From Hemibagrus wyckioides (Eukaryota; Chordata; Actinopteri; Siluriformes; Bagridae): DNA of 64,000 nt. The stretch lies in contig NC_080710.1 of NCBI RefSeq assembly GCF_019097595.1, forward strand, positions 15,680,280 through 15,744,279, in the 5' to 3' direction. This document shows, in pieces, positions 28,601 to 56,421 of this stretch (positions are counted from its first letter, which is position 1; every line of letters begins with the position of its first letter). Under the pieces are notes generated by a model. The model made no database searches. It was given only the letters and a program-made list of their open reading frames with translations, and had not been told where the DNA came from. The position numbers and the translations under genes are program-made.

Positions 28601-31543
28601 TCTTCCTCTTGCTGTTTAAAAATGCATCAGTTATTTGTACAGTTTTACAAGGAAATTAGCTGTTATTTACTTTTCTGAGCATCTTGGCGAATCTTCCACA
28701 GTTCCTCTGGAGACTCTGACTGTCATTCCTTTTTCTGTTTTTGCAAATAAAACCATGTAGACTTTTTGTCTAAAAGTGGTGCATTATGTAATATGTTGCT
28801 TTCTATAATACCATACAAAATATTTTCTATAACATTTATTTATTTATTTTTTGTTAGTAAAGAAATGTTTGGAATCTATTTTTTAAAAGACAAAATTTGT
28901 TTTGGAAAAAAATAAAAAATGAGGTTGCCCAAGACTTTTGCCACTTACCCCATGCCATACGCACAGACCAACTTGAGTTGGTTAAAACAGTGGCAAACTA
29001 TAAATAACCCTTTCAGCAGAGCACATTTCACTTGTGTACATTTCACACACCAAAATTACAGTTTAATTAAAGCCTAATAATCCATGAACGTGATGAAATA
29101 CAGAACAATATACATAGACATTTTGTATATTTATTAAGAAAATATTTTCAACACTCAATCTCCGGTGTGTAAAAGTGATTGCCCTCATACTTTCATCAGA
29201 CTAAATGTAGTGTGCACAAAAATGCACACAAATCCAGGAATTCAGATACAGGGAAACACTTTTTCACAACATTGTGTATGAAAAGGTAAACAAAAAAACA
29301 TTTGGTTCTGCACATAAGCCAAAACACTGATACAAATACACTTTTTTTTGCACTGTAACATACTAACTCAGAGAAATCTGATACAGTGTGACAGTACCTA
29401 CATGCTAACTACACAAGTGCTGTCCACTTAACTTGATGTAAAACTTCAATAAAAAAGATATTCAAACATACTTTTTAAATAAGTGGACAGTTCCGGTGTT
29501 GTTAGTTTACATGTGCAGTCACAAGCAAACAGAAAATCTTAACGGAAAAAACATCAGTTTGCACAAACGCGACTGCACATGAGTGAGAATGACCTTTTAC
29601 TGTGAGGACACACTTGAGCAAAGATGAAGTTGGTAGATATGTGTATTTACATGCATTTCTGCAATACACGTATAACAGTGTACACATCCTCAGCAACTGC
29701 ATTATAGTAGCCTGAAAAGTTTTTGCTAAATACAGGTGCTAGAGACATATTCTGATCTCCTGAAGAATCGATAAAGAATCTATAAAAAACGTATCAAAAT
29801 TAAACTTCAAATTGCTATAATCACTGGCTGAATCTAATTTCAAACCTATAATATTTATCACACATTTGTGCACATTGTGTACCTTGCTCACTGGATGTTG
29901 TTGTTGGCAGAAGAAACGAAAGCCAAATAATAATAAATAAAACCTCACCGTTATGAAAACCTAAAGTATATTTCAGCAAAGCTATGTTGAATTGTCTTAC
30001 TTTTATCATGCCTAGGCTTTCTGCAAGGAAAGAATTCAGTTTAAACAAAGCAATACCGAGATTTCCTCATACAGTGAACAAATGTCACACTTTGATCGTC
30101 GTGTTGTATAGTTATGTAGTGAATCAGATATAAGCCAAATCATTTCAGTTTGTAATCAGACACCAGCCTCCTAAATGTCTTGGATGCACCTGCACCATTG
30201 TGGAGTCCCCCTTTTCACTTTTGGGGGTAACCAGACATTAAAAATGCTATAACGTTACTTGTGGTTAAAGATACATAGAAAAATGAGAAAGTGTAGTTTT
30301 CAAAGCATCATGTAGCAGAAAATGTCAAACGTTCACTATGTGAAATGTTTTCTATGGCTACTGCACACGTACCCCAATCGTCCGTCTCTGATTAGAAATG
30401 ATCTACTAACTTTTTCCCACAGACGCATACAAGTCTGAAGTAGGCTGTGTACAGTATAGGTAACTTAAATAGCCATGTTTCTACTCTTGTAAAATATATA
30501 GTTAGTCACAAAGGTTTTTATGTAACTTCTTGATCTAACTGAAATATGGATCATATGTACCACGAGGTATTACAAGCATATTCATTTTATAAATGGCAGC
30601 AAGTCCTCTTTACATAATTATCCTGCAAGTAACCTAAAAAATGATGTGATGCAAGAGTAAGTGAGAATACCACCACAGTTACCGCAATCAAATATGGAGA
30701 TGAGGAAGGGAAAGATCTCTCAGCATGAATTTCTCAGCATTCTGTTGTCAATCTCCCTCAGATTGAGAGTGCAATCTGCTCTAACAATTAAGAGGACCAC
30801 TGAGCAGCCACTGGAAGTGTGTGCAACATCAGATTCATGGGACACAGTTGGGGATGAAGCCTTCTGGATTGTTCTGTGCAACATTGCTTCAGGCTGTTCA
30901 GTGCTCCAAATGGAATAGAAATGCTTTATTGTACACGAGACCAAAAGCTTTGCTCATTTCCTGCCTATATGTTCTATAACCTCATATGAACTGTCAGACT
31001 CCCACACAACTCATTGAGTTCTTCTTGAGGTTTTGTTCCCCTTTCATTTTGCCTTCTTATTCCTCCCTCTTCCATAACTGTAAAAAAAAAGGGGGATTAA
31101 GGCTTAAAGTTAGTGAGACTCTGGATTGTGAATTAATAACAGGGGTGGTTAATTTCAGGTTTTCAATTTCCCTGTTACACGTATTACCTTATTACACACA
31201 TACAAATCCATTGCTTAGTGCAACCTCCACCTTTTTTTTTTTTAAATGAATAAATCCTTATAGTTGCACTTCTAGGTGTTTTTCTCAGACAAGTTAGAAT
31301 CTATGAATGGCACGACAGATGACAGGCTTTCTATGTGGACACCTGTTATGGCCTTCGAGTCATTATGTAACATTGGTTTTGCAACACTAAAAGCAAACTG
31401 CAAAATCTCAGACAGGTGAATAATATGGTGTCATTGCATTAATATGTTTAAAAATCATTGGAAAATAGCAGCCAATTAGTTTAGTGTAATAGTGTAATAA
31501 TTAAACTATCAGTATAGATGTTCGTTATTAGATAAATAAATGT

Positions 31544-31660
<117 letters not shown>

Positions 31661-31938
31661 ACCCAATACTAGCAGGATTTTCTAACAGATTGGTGTATGT
31701 TTTGTTGTATTAGAAATGAAAATGTCCTTAAAATATTTAAGGAATGTATTGTACCTCTTCAAAAACAACAACAAACAAACAAAAACACAACCTGTTTTAA
31801 CACCAGTAGTTTGGTTTAAAAACTCTGACCATTTCTTTTTCATTGCAAGCACTTACAAGTGCAGAGCCTGATAGTTCACAGCAGTTGTTTTTCCTTTGTC
31901 TCAGGAAGTGTTAAAATGAACTACAACTGTTTGTGTAG

Positions 31939-31939
<1 letters not shown>

Positions 31940-31984
<45 letters not shown>
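31940..31984 (+). repeat. (CT)n microsatellite
   Basis: About 22 CT units. Confidence 0.95.
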
Positions 31985-31987
<3 letters not shown>

Positions 31988-32765
31988 ATGTGTATAATGG
32001 TATTCAAATGCAACTAAGATGAACCAAGCAGCCTTGTCATCTGGTCCAATCCAATGATCCCAGTCTGTTTATCTGTTTATCTTACTTTATTTTTATTTCA
32101 CGGCTCACACTTTTGGAGTCATTGTTGATATTTTATATTACAAAGGGTGAGAAGGTGATGAACAGGATAGTTACATTAGGTGTCTGTGAAGACTATGGGA
32201 TATAAGTTTTAAGTTCATATGTTTTTAGTTGACTGACAAGTTTATAAACTTGACCTGAAGAATATCATTAATATATTAGTATATTAGTCAATTGTTATAA
32301 TAATGTGCTTATAAGTGTGTTGTAAGTGCTCATAATTTCAATAGCAAAATGTATGAAAAATCCGAATTCACACGTTAGTGTTCGATAAATGCTTACACCA
32401 TACTATGTGACTGTGAAACAAACTGCTCTCTGGTTTTCTTTCCGAATGCATCTACAAGTTGCCATTCACCTATTTGAGTGTATTCCGCTACATAGACAAA
32501 ATCACTTCTGTCTTCCTTTTCTTTTCTCTCTCTCTTTTTTTTTGAAGCCACACAGCCCACCATGAAACACATCGTGAGACAGACTGTGAGACAGTGTAAG
32601 GGAGAGAAAGGGTAAATGTGTGTTATGCACCTCACTGCCCAGTGATTGTTATCTTACCTGCCCTGTATCTTCAGACATGCAAACCTTGGTCTAAAAATAT
32701 ATGTTGGAAACAGCTGACCCAGCATCAAATCTCAACTTACTCAAAAGTGTGGTCAAACGTCAGAA

Positions 32766-32830
32766 TGTGTGTGCATGTGTGTGCATGTGTGTGTGTGTGT
32801 GTGTGTGTATGAGAGAGAGAGAGAGAGAGA
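32766..32830 (+). repeat. Compound (GT)n-(GA)n microsatellite
   Basis: GT-rich tract with GCAT interruptions followed directly by about ten GA units. Confidence 0.9.
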
Positions 32831-33274
32831 CAGACAGAGACCACACAGACAACATATTTGGCTTTGTTTTTAAGAATTTTCCCAGGCTAAGAAAGCAATA
32901 TTCAGAATATTAATGTTTCACTAAATTATAGATTACAGATGGAACTGAAAGTGAAAATGCTTGAAAATTTGTTTTCTGTGCTTGGGTCAGGCATACAGGT
33001 CATATCCTGTTCCGTTGATGTGGCGATCAATAAGACTGCTTGGAGGTGTTTGTGTATGTGTGTATGTGTGTATGTGTGTGTGTGTGTGTGTGTGTCTCTC
33101 AATGAAGCTATACAAATGCCTTATAGTTCTACCATGTTTCCACTACTACATGGTAAAATGTGACAGTAAGATCTATGTATTCAAACCACAGGCTTAGAAG
33201 TTTTTTGGAAGCTTACTGTGCTTATGAGTACATTTGCACCTCCAGAGTTAAAACAATAATTAATACGAATTGTG

Positions 33275-34075
33275 TATATATATTCGGCTTTCGGGAGACG
33301 ACACCTAACAATTGATCAACAGTACCTCGCCATTGCTAGGCTTCAAACAGGATGTTCTCAGAGGGAAGTGGGCACTGAGCTTAGAGTGCCACAGAGTGTC
33401 ATTAGTTGATTGCGACAGAGATACAGAGAAACTGGAAGAGTCACAGAAAGGCATAGAAGTGGACGTCTTTTGGCCAAATCCCTTGTTGATGACTGCTTCA
33501 TTGTGAACAGTGCCCTGTGGAACCGGATGATGAATGCCACTCAACTCCAGGCACATTTAAGGGAGGTGAGAGGCACCCAAGTGTCACGTCAGACCATTCA
33601 AAACTGTTTACATCAGCGTGGTCTGTGTGCTAGACGACCTGCAAGGGTACCTGACCACACCACCAGGCACAGAAAACCTATGGGATCAGCTGAGTCGCCA
33701 TGTAGAGGCTCGTAACCCTGCACCCCAGAACCTCAATGACCTGAGGGCCGCCCTTCAAGAAGAGTGGAATGCCGTGGCTCAGCAGACAATAAGTCGACTC
33801 ATGAACAGCATGAGACGTCATTGTCAAGCTGTAATTGATGGTCAAGGGCACATGACAAATTATTGAGACATTGACATTTTTTGTTGTGGTATACCCACTA
33901 CTGTTGTTGGCTTTTGTTTCAATAAATTGTCTGAGGTGAGGAAATCACCATTACATGCTTCTACTTAAATACCATACTTTCATGATATAATATCACTGTA
34001 GCATGAACTTTTTACATTTTCCATAAATTTCACCCAAAAGCCTAATATCCTTAACTTTTTGTGAGTAGTGTATAT
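33275..34075 (+). mobile_element. Tc1-like transposon with most of the DDE core deleted
   Basis: Plus-strand reading: an HTH-type N-terminus (LTIDQQYLAIARLQTGCSQR then EVGTELRVPQSVISRL and RQRYRETGRVTERHRSGR, roughly 33305-33465), a second domain with TIQNCLHQRGLCARRPARVP (33595-33654), then a frame change. The C-terminal part follows: ENLWDQLSRHVEARNPAPQN and LRAALQEEWNAVAQQTISRL up to about 33865. The middle, holding the first two catalytic acids, is missing. Stops and shifts make it inactive. The right end is near 'cttaactttttgtgagtagtg' (34051-34071). Lies upstream of rorc. Confidence 0.85.
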
Positions 34076-34085
34076 ATATATATAT

Positions 34086-34640
34086 ACTACCAGTCAAAAG
34101 TTTGGACACATCTTCTAATTCCATGATCTTTCCTGATGTTTATTTCTTTCTACATTGTAAAACAATGCTGAAGGCGGCCGAAATACACAATAATGTCCTT
34201 TGAACAGTTGATATTGAGATATGTCTGCTACTGATGCTCTGTAAAGCCTTCATAACGTCTCTAATCTGAGGTGCTGTTAATTGGTGATTTCTGAGGCTGG
34301 TAACTCTAAATGAACTTCTCCTCTGCAGCAGAGGTAAGTTTTGGTCTTGCTTTCCTGGGATGGTCTTCATGTGAGCCAGTTTCATCATGGTGCTTGATGG
34401 GTTTTGCAAATGCACTTGACAATACTGTTCTTGCAAGAACTATTCCAGAACACCTGACCTTCGTGTCTTAAAATAACAACTGACTGTTTTTTGTTGTCAT
34501 TACATATGGATTACTTAAGTCCATGTGTGTTATTTCACAGTATTGAAATCTCCAGTATTGTTCTAGAATGTAGAAAATAAATCCCTAAACAAAAAACATT
34601 GAATTAAAAGGTGTGTCCAAACTTTTGACTGGTAGTGTAT
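34086..34640. mobile_element. MITE with clear terminal inverted repeats
   Basis: The ends 'ctaccagtcaaaagtttgga' (34087-34106) and 'tccaaacttttgactggtag' (34616-34635) are perfect reverse complements, followed inward by 'cacatctt' and 'ggtgtg' with small changes. About 550 bp, typical of a widespread fish Tc1/mariner-related non-autonomous family. A 98-codon minus-strand frame inside contains words of a decayed transposase (a helix-turn-helix-like RNHQLTAPQIRDVMKA) and is not intact. Confidence 0.85.
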
Positions 34641-35162
34641 ATAGTACCTTATCTCACTTACACTCTTGAGGATGAGTGGGTGAATCCCCACAGCACTGCT
34701 TCAGAGTCTTTTGGAAAATCTTCCCAGATGAGAGGAGGCTATAACAGAAAATTGAGGCTAAATCTTGATGTAATCTAGATGTGAATACTACATCCACAAC
34801 TGGCTCACGAGCTGTTATTGGCAGAAGAACAAGAACATTGCGATTTGTAATCTGATTTCTTTACACACAACTTATAAGGAAAATAAAAAACCCTTGCGAT
34901 TCTTAATTCTTTAAGAATTATACAGATTTAACATTCACATCCCATTGGTATAAAAGTACAGGACAGGATTTTGTACATTTTTTCATGTACTAGGAATTAC
35001 TAATAAAAAATAATACTAAGAAAAGAAAATATTATTAGGTTTACTTAGAAAATTTTCAGTGGACTGAAGAAAGCATTATCACAGTATTTGCTTTGAAAAG
35101 GGGCAAACCCAGCCTCAGTAATTACAGAAGCCAAATACAACATGGTCTTTGCATATAGTTTT

Positions 35163-35218
35163 GTCTGTGTGTGTGTGTGTGTGTTTGTGTGTGTGTGTTT
35201 GTGTGTGTGTGAGGAGAG

Positions 35219-35259
<41 letters not shown>

Positions 35260-35260
35260 A
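35163..35260 (+). repeat. Compound (GT)n-(GA)n microsatellite
   Basis: GT units with occasional T insertions, then 'gaggagag' and about twelve GA units. Confidence 0.9.
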
Positions 35261-36149
35261 ACACAGATGTTCTTATACGGAATATGAGTGAATGTCTTTA
35301 AAGGTGGTTATGGAGGTGGGAATGCAGCAGTGTAGCAGTGCAATTCACATCCACACCTGTCAAACACATACTGCTCCGTACCTCCATAAATACTTTTACT
35401 GCAGCCACAGGCGCTATGTGTTAAAGTGTATATAGAGATGACATTGTTTAGCACCGTAACACACACAAACAGAAACACACAATATTTCTGCGTTTGAGTG
35501 CTATGGGTGTGTGCACCACCTGAATGTAGATAACATCTGAGAGTATTTTTGTGAGGCTTTCACAGTCTGCACGGCTCTTTATTACACCTGCAAATTGTGC
35601 ATTGTTCTGTCTGAACACACACACACACACAAACACTTTTTTATTGTCTCTCTCATGTATCTTTTCCTGATAGAGATCCTTTATGACCAAGGTTCATGAT
35701 CCTTCTTCATTTTGAACACTGAGCATGTAATAGCTGTTGTTCTGAGTGTACAGAAGCTAATATCTTCTATCTCACTCTTTTAGTGGTTTGTGGTTATTTT
35801 CACTACACTGTGATATAATGTGTTTGGCTATATTTTGATAATGATCACCAGTAGTTTGCACGAAAGGTACTATGCGGTATAGCAGAATGAAAAAATGAAA
35901 GGATTAGGCAATGCAAGAGGAGGGATTCTGACTAAATTTGATGTTTGTGATCTGCTAGGAACAGTTTTAAGCAACTTTCTACAAAAAAAGTTCCTTAATT
36001 ACTCCAAATCCTGGATTATGCATTATATATGGTTATATATGAGATGATAAGAACAAAAAAGTCAAGGAAAAGTAACTCTAAAAAGAGAGGAAGAGAGTTA
36101 TTGAGAGAGTCTGTACAGTTAGTTTGCATGAAAGGGACAGCCCGCTGTC

Positions 36150-36218
36150 ACTCTCAAACTCACACACGTGCACTCATACACACATACACACACACGCACA
36201 CACACATACACACACACA
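36150..36218 (+). repeat. (CA)n tract upstream of rorc
   Basis: Interrupted CA repeat about 150 bp before the rorc start codon, so probably in the promoter or 5' UTR. Confidence 0.85.
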
Positions 36219-36368
36219 TCAAGAATAAACCATCTAATCTCTCTCTGATCTGCCGTACTTTAACATTATCATCAAGGAGACAGATTGTGAAACAGAGTGA
36301 ACGATATTTACCAGAAGAAAAGAAAAGAAAAAAAAACTTCGCGAGAGAAGTTCACACTAGCTGTGAAG

Positions 36369-53301
<16,933 letters not shown>

Positions 53302-56240
53302 ACACATCCACTCAATCGCACAATACACAGAATACACAATATGTACTGAATTTACACTTATCTTCTGAAGGAGACAACTATATTTTTACCATTCTGAAAC
53401 TGTTGTCAGATGGAAGTATATTTTTTGTGCAAATGCTATTTCGATAATGTGAAGTGTTTCTACAAATAATAAGCTCCTTAGCTGTTATTTTTGTTAGTGC
53501 CAGCATTTTGTTAATCTGAACTTTTCAGCTGTATAAGGTAGCATTTAATAGTTAACAAATTGTTTTCATTAACAAATGGGCATGAGTGTGTGTGTGAATG
53601 TGATTACAACATTTTTTCCCCCTGATGCTGTTTACGAAATCTCTGTTGCCTCTATTCACTGGTAAGACATTTGAAGGATCAATGTTACTCATTAGAGACT
53701 GGAGCATTGCACTGGAACTGAATGACCATCATGTTAACTTTCCAAAACTAACATGCTTGGCTTTCCTCTTTCACACACAGTTGTCTTATTTGCACATTTA
53801 AAAAAGTACTAAATATCCTGTACAATGATAGTAGTCTTTTTCAGGTTTTATTTTAGGACTGTAATCTCAAAAGATGACTGAAATAGACCACCAGTTTTGT
53901 TAAAGGATAGAATAGGATTTGAGTAGCCATTAAAGGCCATTTTCACATTTACTAATAATAACTGGTTATACACTGCATTAATTGAAATGTTTTGCTTAAC
54001 AGTAAATTTTACATAGTCAGAATCTTTCCCTTGAAGCCATTCTTCTAAGTTAGGTATATGCAACTGTAAACTTTTCAGTTGTTCTCTGGTTTGAAAATAG
54101 TTGCATATATGATTTTAAAGAGCAGTTGGTTTTGTTTTTCACAGTTTGGTTCCTTGCAAATCACTTTTCAGTCAAACGTTACTCATTATAAACTACATCA
54201 TGTATCTATTTCATTCTAGGTTTCAGGACAATTATTACTAAGGTGCTGAATAATTTCATGCTATGTGTGAGGTTTTAACAGTTAGATTCAAGGGTGTAAT
54301 TGTAGCTGAGTCCATAGGCATATTAGGACCTTGCTGGACACACAACTGGTGTTTAAACATGTTATCACAGGTTGCAAAGATACAAGTGTTTAATTATATT
54401 AGTAGCACTGATAAGTATGTATGAGTGTGACACGTGTAGATCAAGAAGGCCTGCTGTCTTGCCACTTTTTTTGTATCACTGATCTCAAAATTGTCGCTGA
54501 TATATTGCTATATTACCTTTTCTGACTTTGGTTGATTAGCTCATTTATGGTTTCTTAATCTATTTTGTTTTAACTTGTATTATGCTATAAGAAAAAGGGC
54601 ATTAAATAAATACATAAAAAAAACATTGTAGATTTTCTTCTTTTTGTTTGGACATCAAAATAAGGTATATTTTATGAGCAGTTTAAGGAGGTGTTAATTA
54701 CACACTGAGGCAAATGAAAAAGGACTTTGTTTACATGTATTTCATGTATTTTGTAGGGATGACAGCAATTTTGCCACATACTGTTGCTGGTCAAATTATT
54801 AGTAACACCTTAATCTCGGCTCATTCATGCAATTATAAAATGCATAAAACTATGCAGATACAAATAAAGGGCTTTGGTTTTTGTTCACTTCAAACATTAA
54901 AATGGGGCAAAGTCTTTGCACAGTGACTTTTTCCATGCCATTGGTGTTGATGCCAGACAAGGCTTGTTTGGTACATTAGAAAATGCAGATCTCCTGGAAT
55001 TTTTCACACACAACAGTCTACATACAATAGTGTAAAAAGTACTTAAGTGGCTTATTGGGTAATTCAATTTAATTTTATTTATTTGTATTTGTATAACAAT
55101 GGGAATTGTCGAAAGTAGCTTTGCATGGATATTTAAATTCAGGACATAAATTACAAGATCCCCAATGAGCAGGCCAGGAGCAACGGTGGCAAGGAAAACT
55201 TCCTGAGATGATATTAGGAAGAAACCTTAAAAGGAACAACAGGGAACCATCTTCTGGGTGACACCAGAGAGTGTGATTATTTAGAAGAAGAAAAAAAGAA
55301 AAAAAACAGTAATGAGTGTATTCTTCATAAAATACAGAGACTGCTTTTGTTAAAGGTAAGCATTTCTGTATCACTGTGTGAAATGCTGATACATACAGCA
55401 GCAAAAAAAGAAGAAGCAATAAGCAAATCTTTCAGCAGCTGAAACACTTTCTCTTCCTACTGACTCAGAAACTCTTTGCTTGCACATCACATGACATGAC
55501 GGACATCTTGTAGCTGAGCCTATTAGTCACGTCTTTACAAAAACCATTTGTTCTGGTGTAATCCTTTTAAAATGAGTCATATTTACATCCACTGCACAAG
55601 GCAGAATGCTTGCTCTAACCTTTTACTCCACCACTGAACTCCTTTTGGTTAATTCCTAGGTGTGTACTTTTTAACAGAGATATAAACATGCTTATTAATC
55701 AGTATTTTGCTGGAAATGATTTGGGTTTTTGTTTTAACATGTACATCATTTTCAGGATTTTCACACAGCTGGCTCTACCACTCATAACGAATCTGGCTCT
55801 GGAGCTTTGCTGTTACATGTGTTCTGTGGAAACTATCTGCAGTCATTCTGAACACTGTTCCATGTTTTGTCTTTGTTGACAAAAAAAAAGGAAAAGATTT
55901 CAGCCAACATTCTGCATCATTTAAACAAACAACAACTAATGAACACTAAACTAAACTAAACTAAACCAAACTAAACTAAACACTAAACTTCTGCTCTGCT
56001 GGTAATACTTACATAAATAGTATGTGATATATAATAGTAATAATAATAATAATAATAATAAAACATTTGAAAATAGTTAAGGCTTCTCGTTAAAATGTTC
56101 CAGAGAGCTGTTTGTTTTTGTAAGTTGTTAATAAACAACATTTATCATTATAATACTGCCTAATAAACACTAAGCCAAACGATGGGCTCTGAAAGGCAGC
56201 TGTACACATCTTCTTGTTTATTCCTCAGATGGCGTCCTTC
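53302..56240. other. rorc 3' UTR and intergenic region before ecm1
   Basis: No coding sequence is supported. Unique AT-rich sequence follows the rorc stop codon; the first good polyadenylation signals are near 54603-54610 (attaaataaata), which would give a 1.3-kb 3' UTR. Also present are the repeat at 55060-55300, (TAA)n at 56036-56060 and short ACTAA units at 55945-55985. Confidence 0.5.
55060..55300 (+). repeat. Interspersed repeat common in otophysan fishes
   Basis: The phrases 'gtataacaatgggaattgtc', 'aatgagcaggccaggagcaa', 'cggtggcaaggaaaacttcc', 'tgagatgatattaggaagaa' and 'gggtgacaccagagagtgtg' belong to a repeat that I know as very abundant in catfishes and relatives. It is the main pointer to the fish lineage here. 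Assignment from memory. Confidence 0.6.
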
Positions 56241-56289
56241 ACTTCTGTGTGACTCATGCTCAAAACTCTGGCCTTCCCCTTCCCTTACA

Positions 56290-56331
56290 AAACAAACACA
56301 CACACACAGACACACACACACACACACACCG
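56290..56331 (+). repeat. (CA)n in the ecm1 promoter
   Basis: Interrupted CA repeat ending 17 bp before the TATA-like box of ecm1. Confidence 0.9.
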
Positions 56332-56347
56332 AGAGCGTTGATCGGAA

Positions 56348-56354
56348 TATAAAG
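56348..56354 (+). promoter_or_regulatory. TATA-box of ecm1
   Basis: TATAAAG lies 74 bp upstream of the ecm1 start codon. It would place transcription start near 56375-56380 and give a 5' UTR of about 45 nt. Confidence 0.6.
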
Positions 56355-56421
56355 CCAGCTGAGCTGAACGATCTCGGTTTATTCCTCAAGACAGCAACAC
56401 ACCGAAGTGTCTCTATCGGCC

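Noticed and set aside
30661..30918. 85-codon plus-strand frame, with a 74-codon minus-strand frame overlapping it
   Set aside because: The stretch is less AT-rich than its surroundings and caught my eye, but neither frame has recognisable motifs or matching splice sites.
34140..34436. 98-codon minus-strand frame with an HTH-like phrase
   Set aside because: Lies inside a 550-bp MITE with perfect terminal inverted repeats; it is a transposase remnant, not a host gene.
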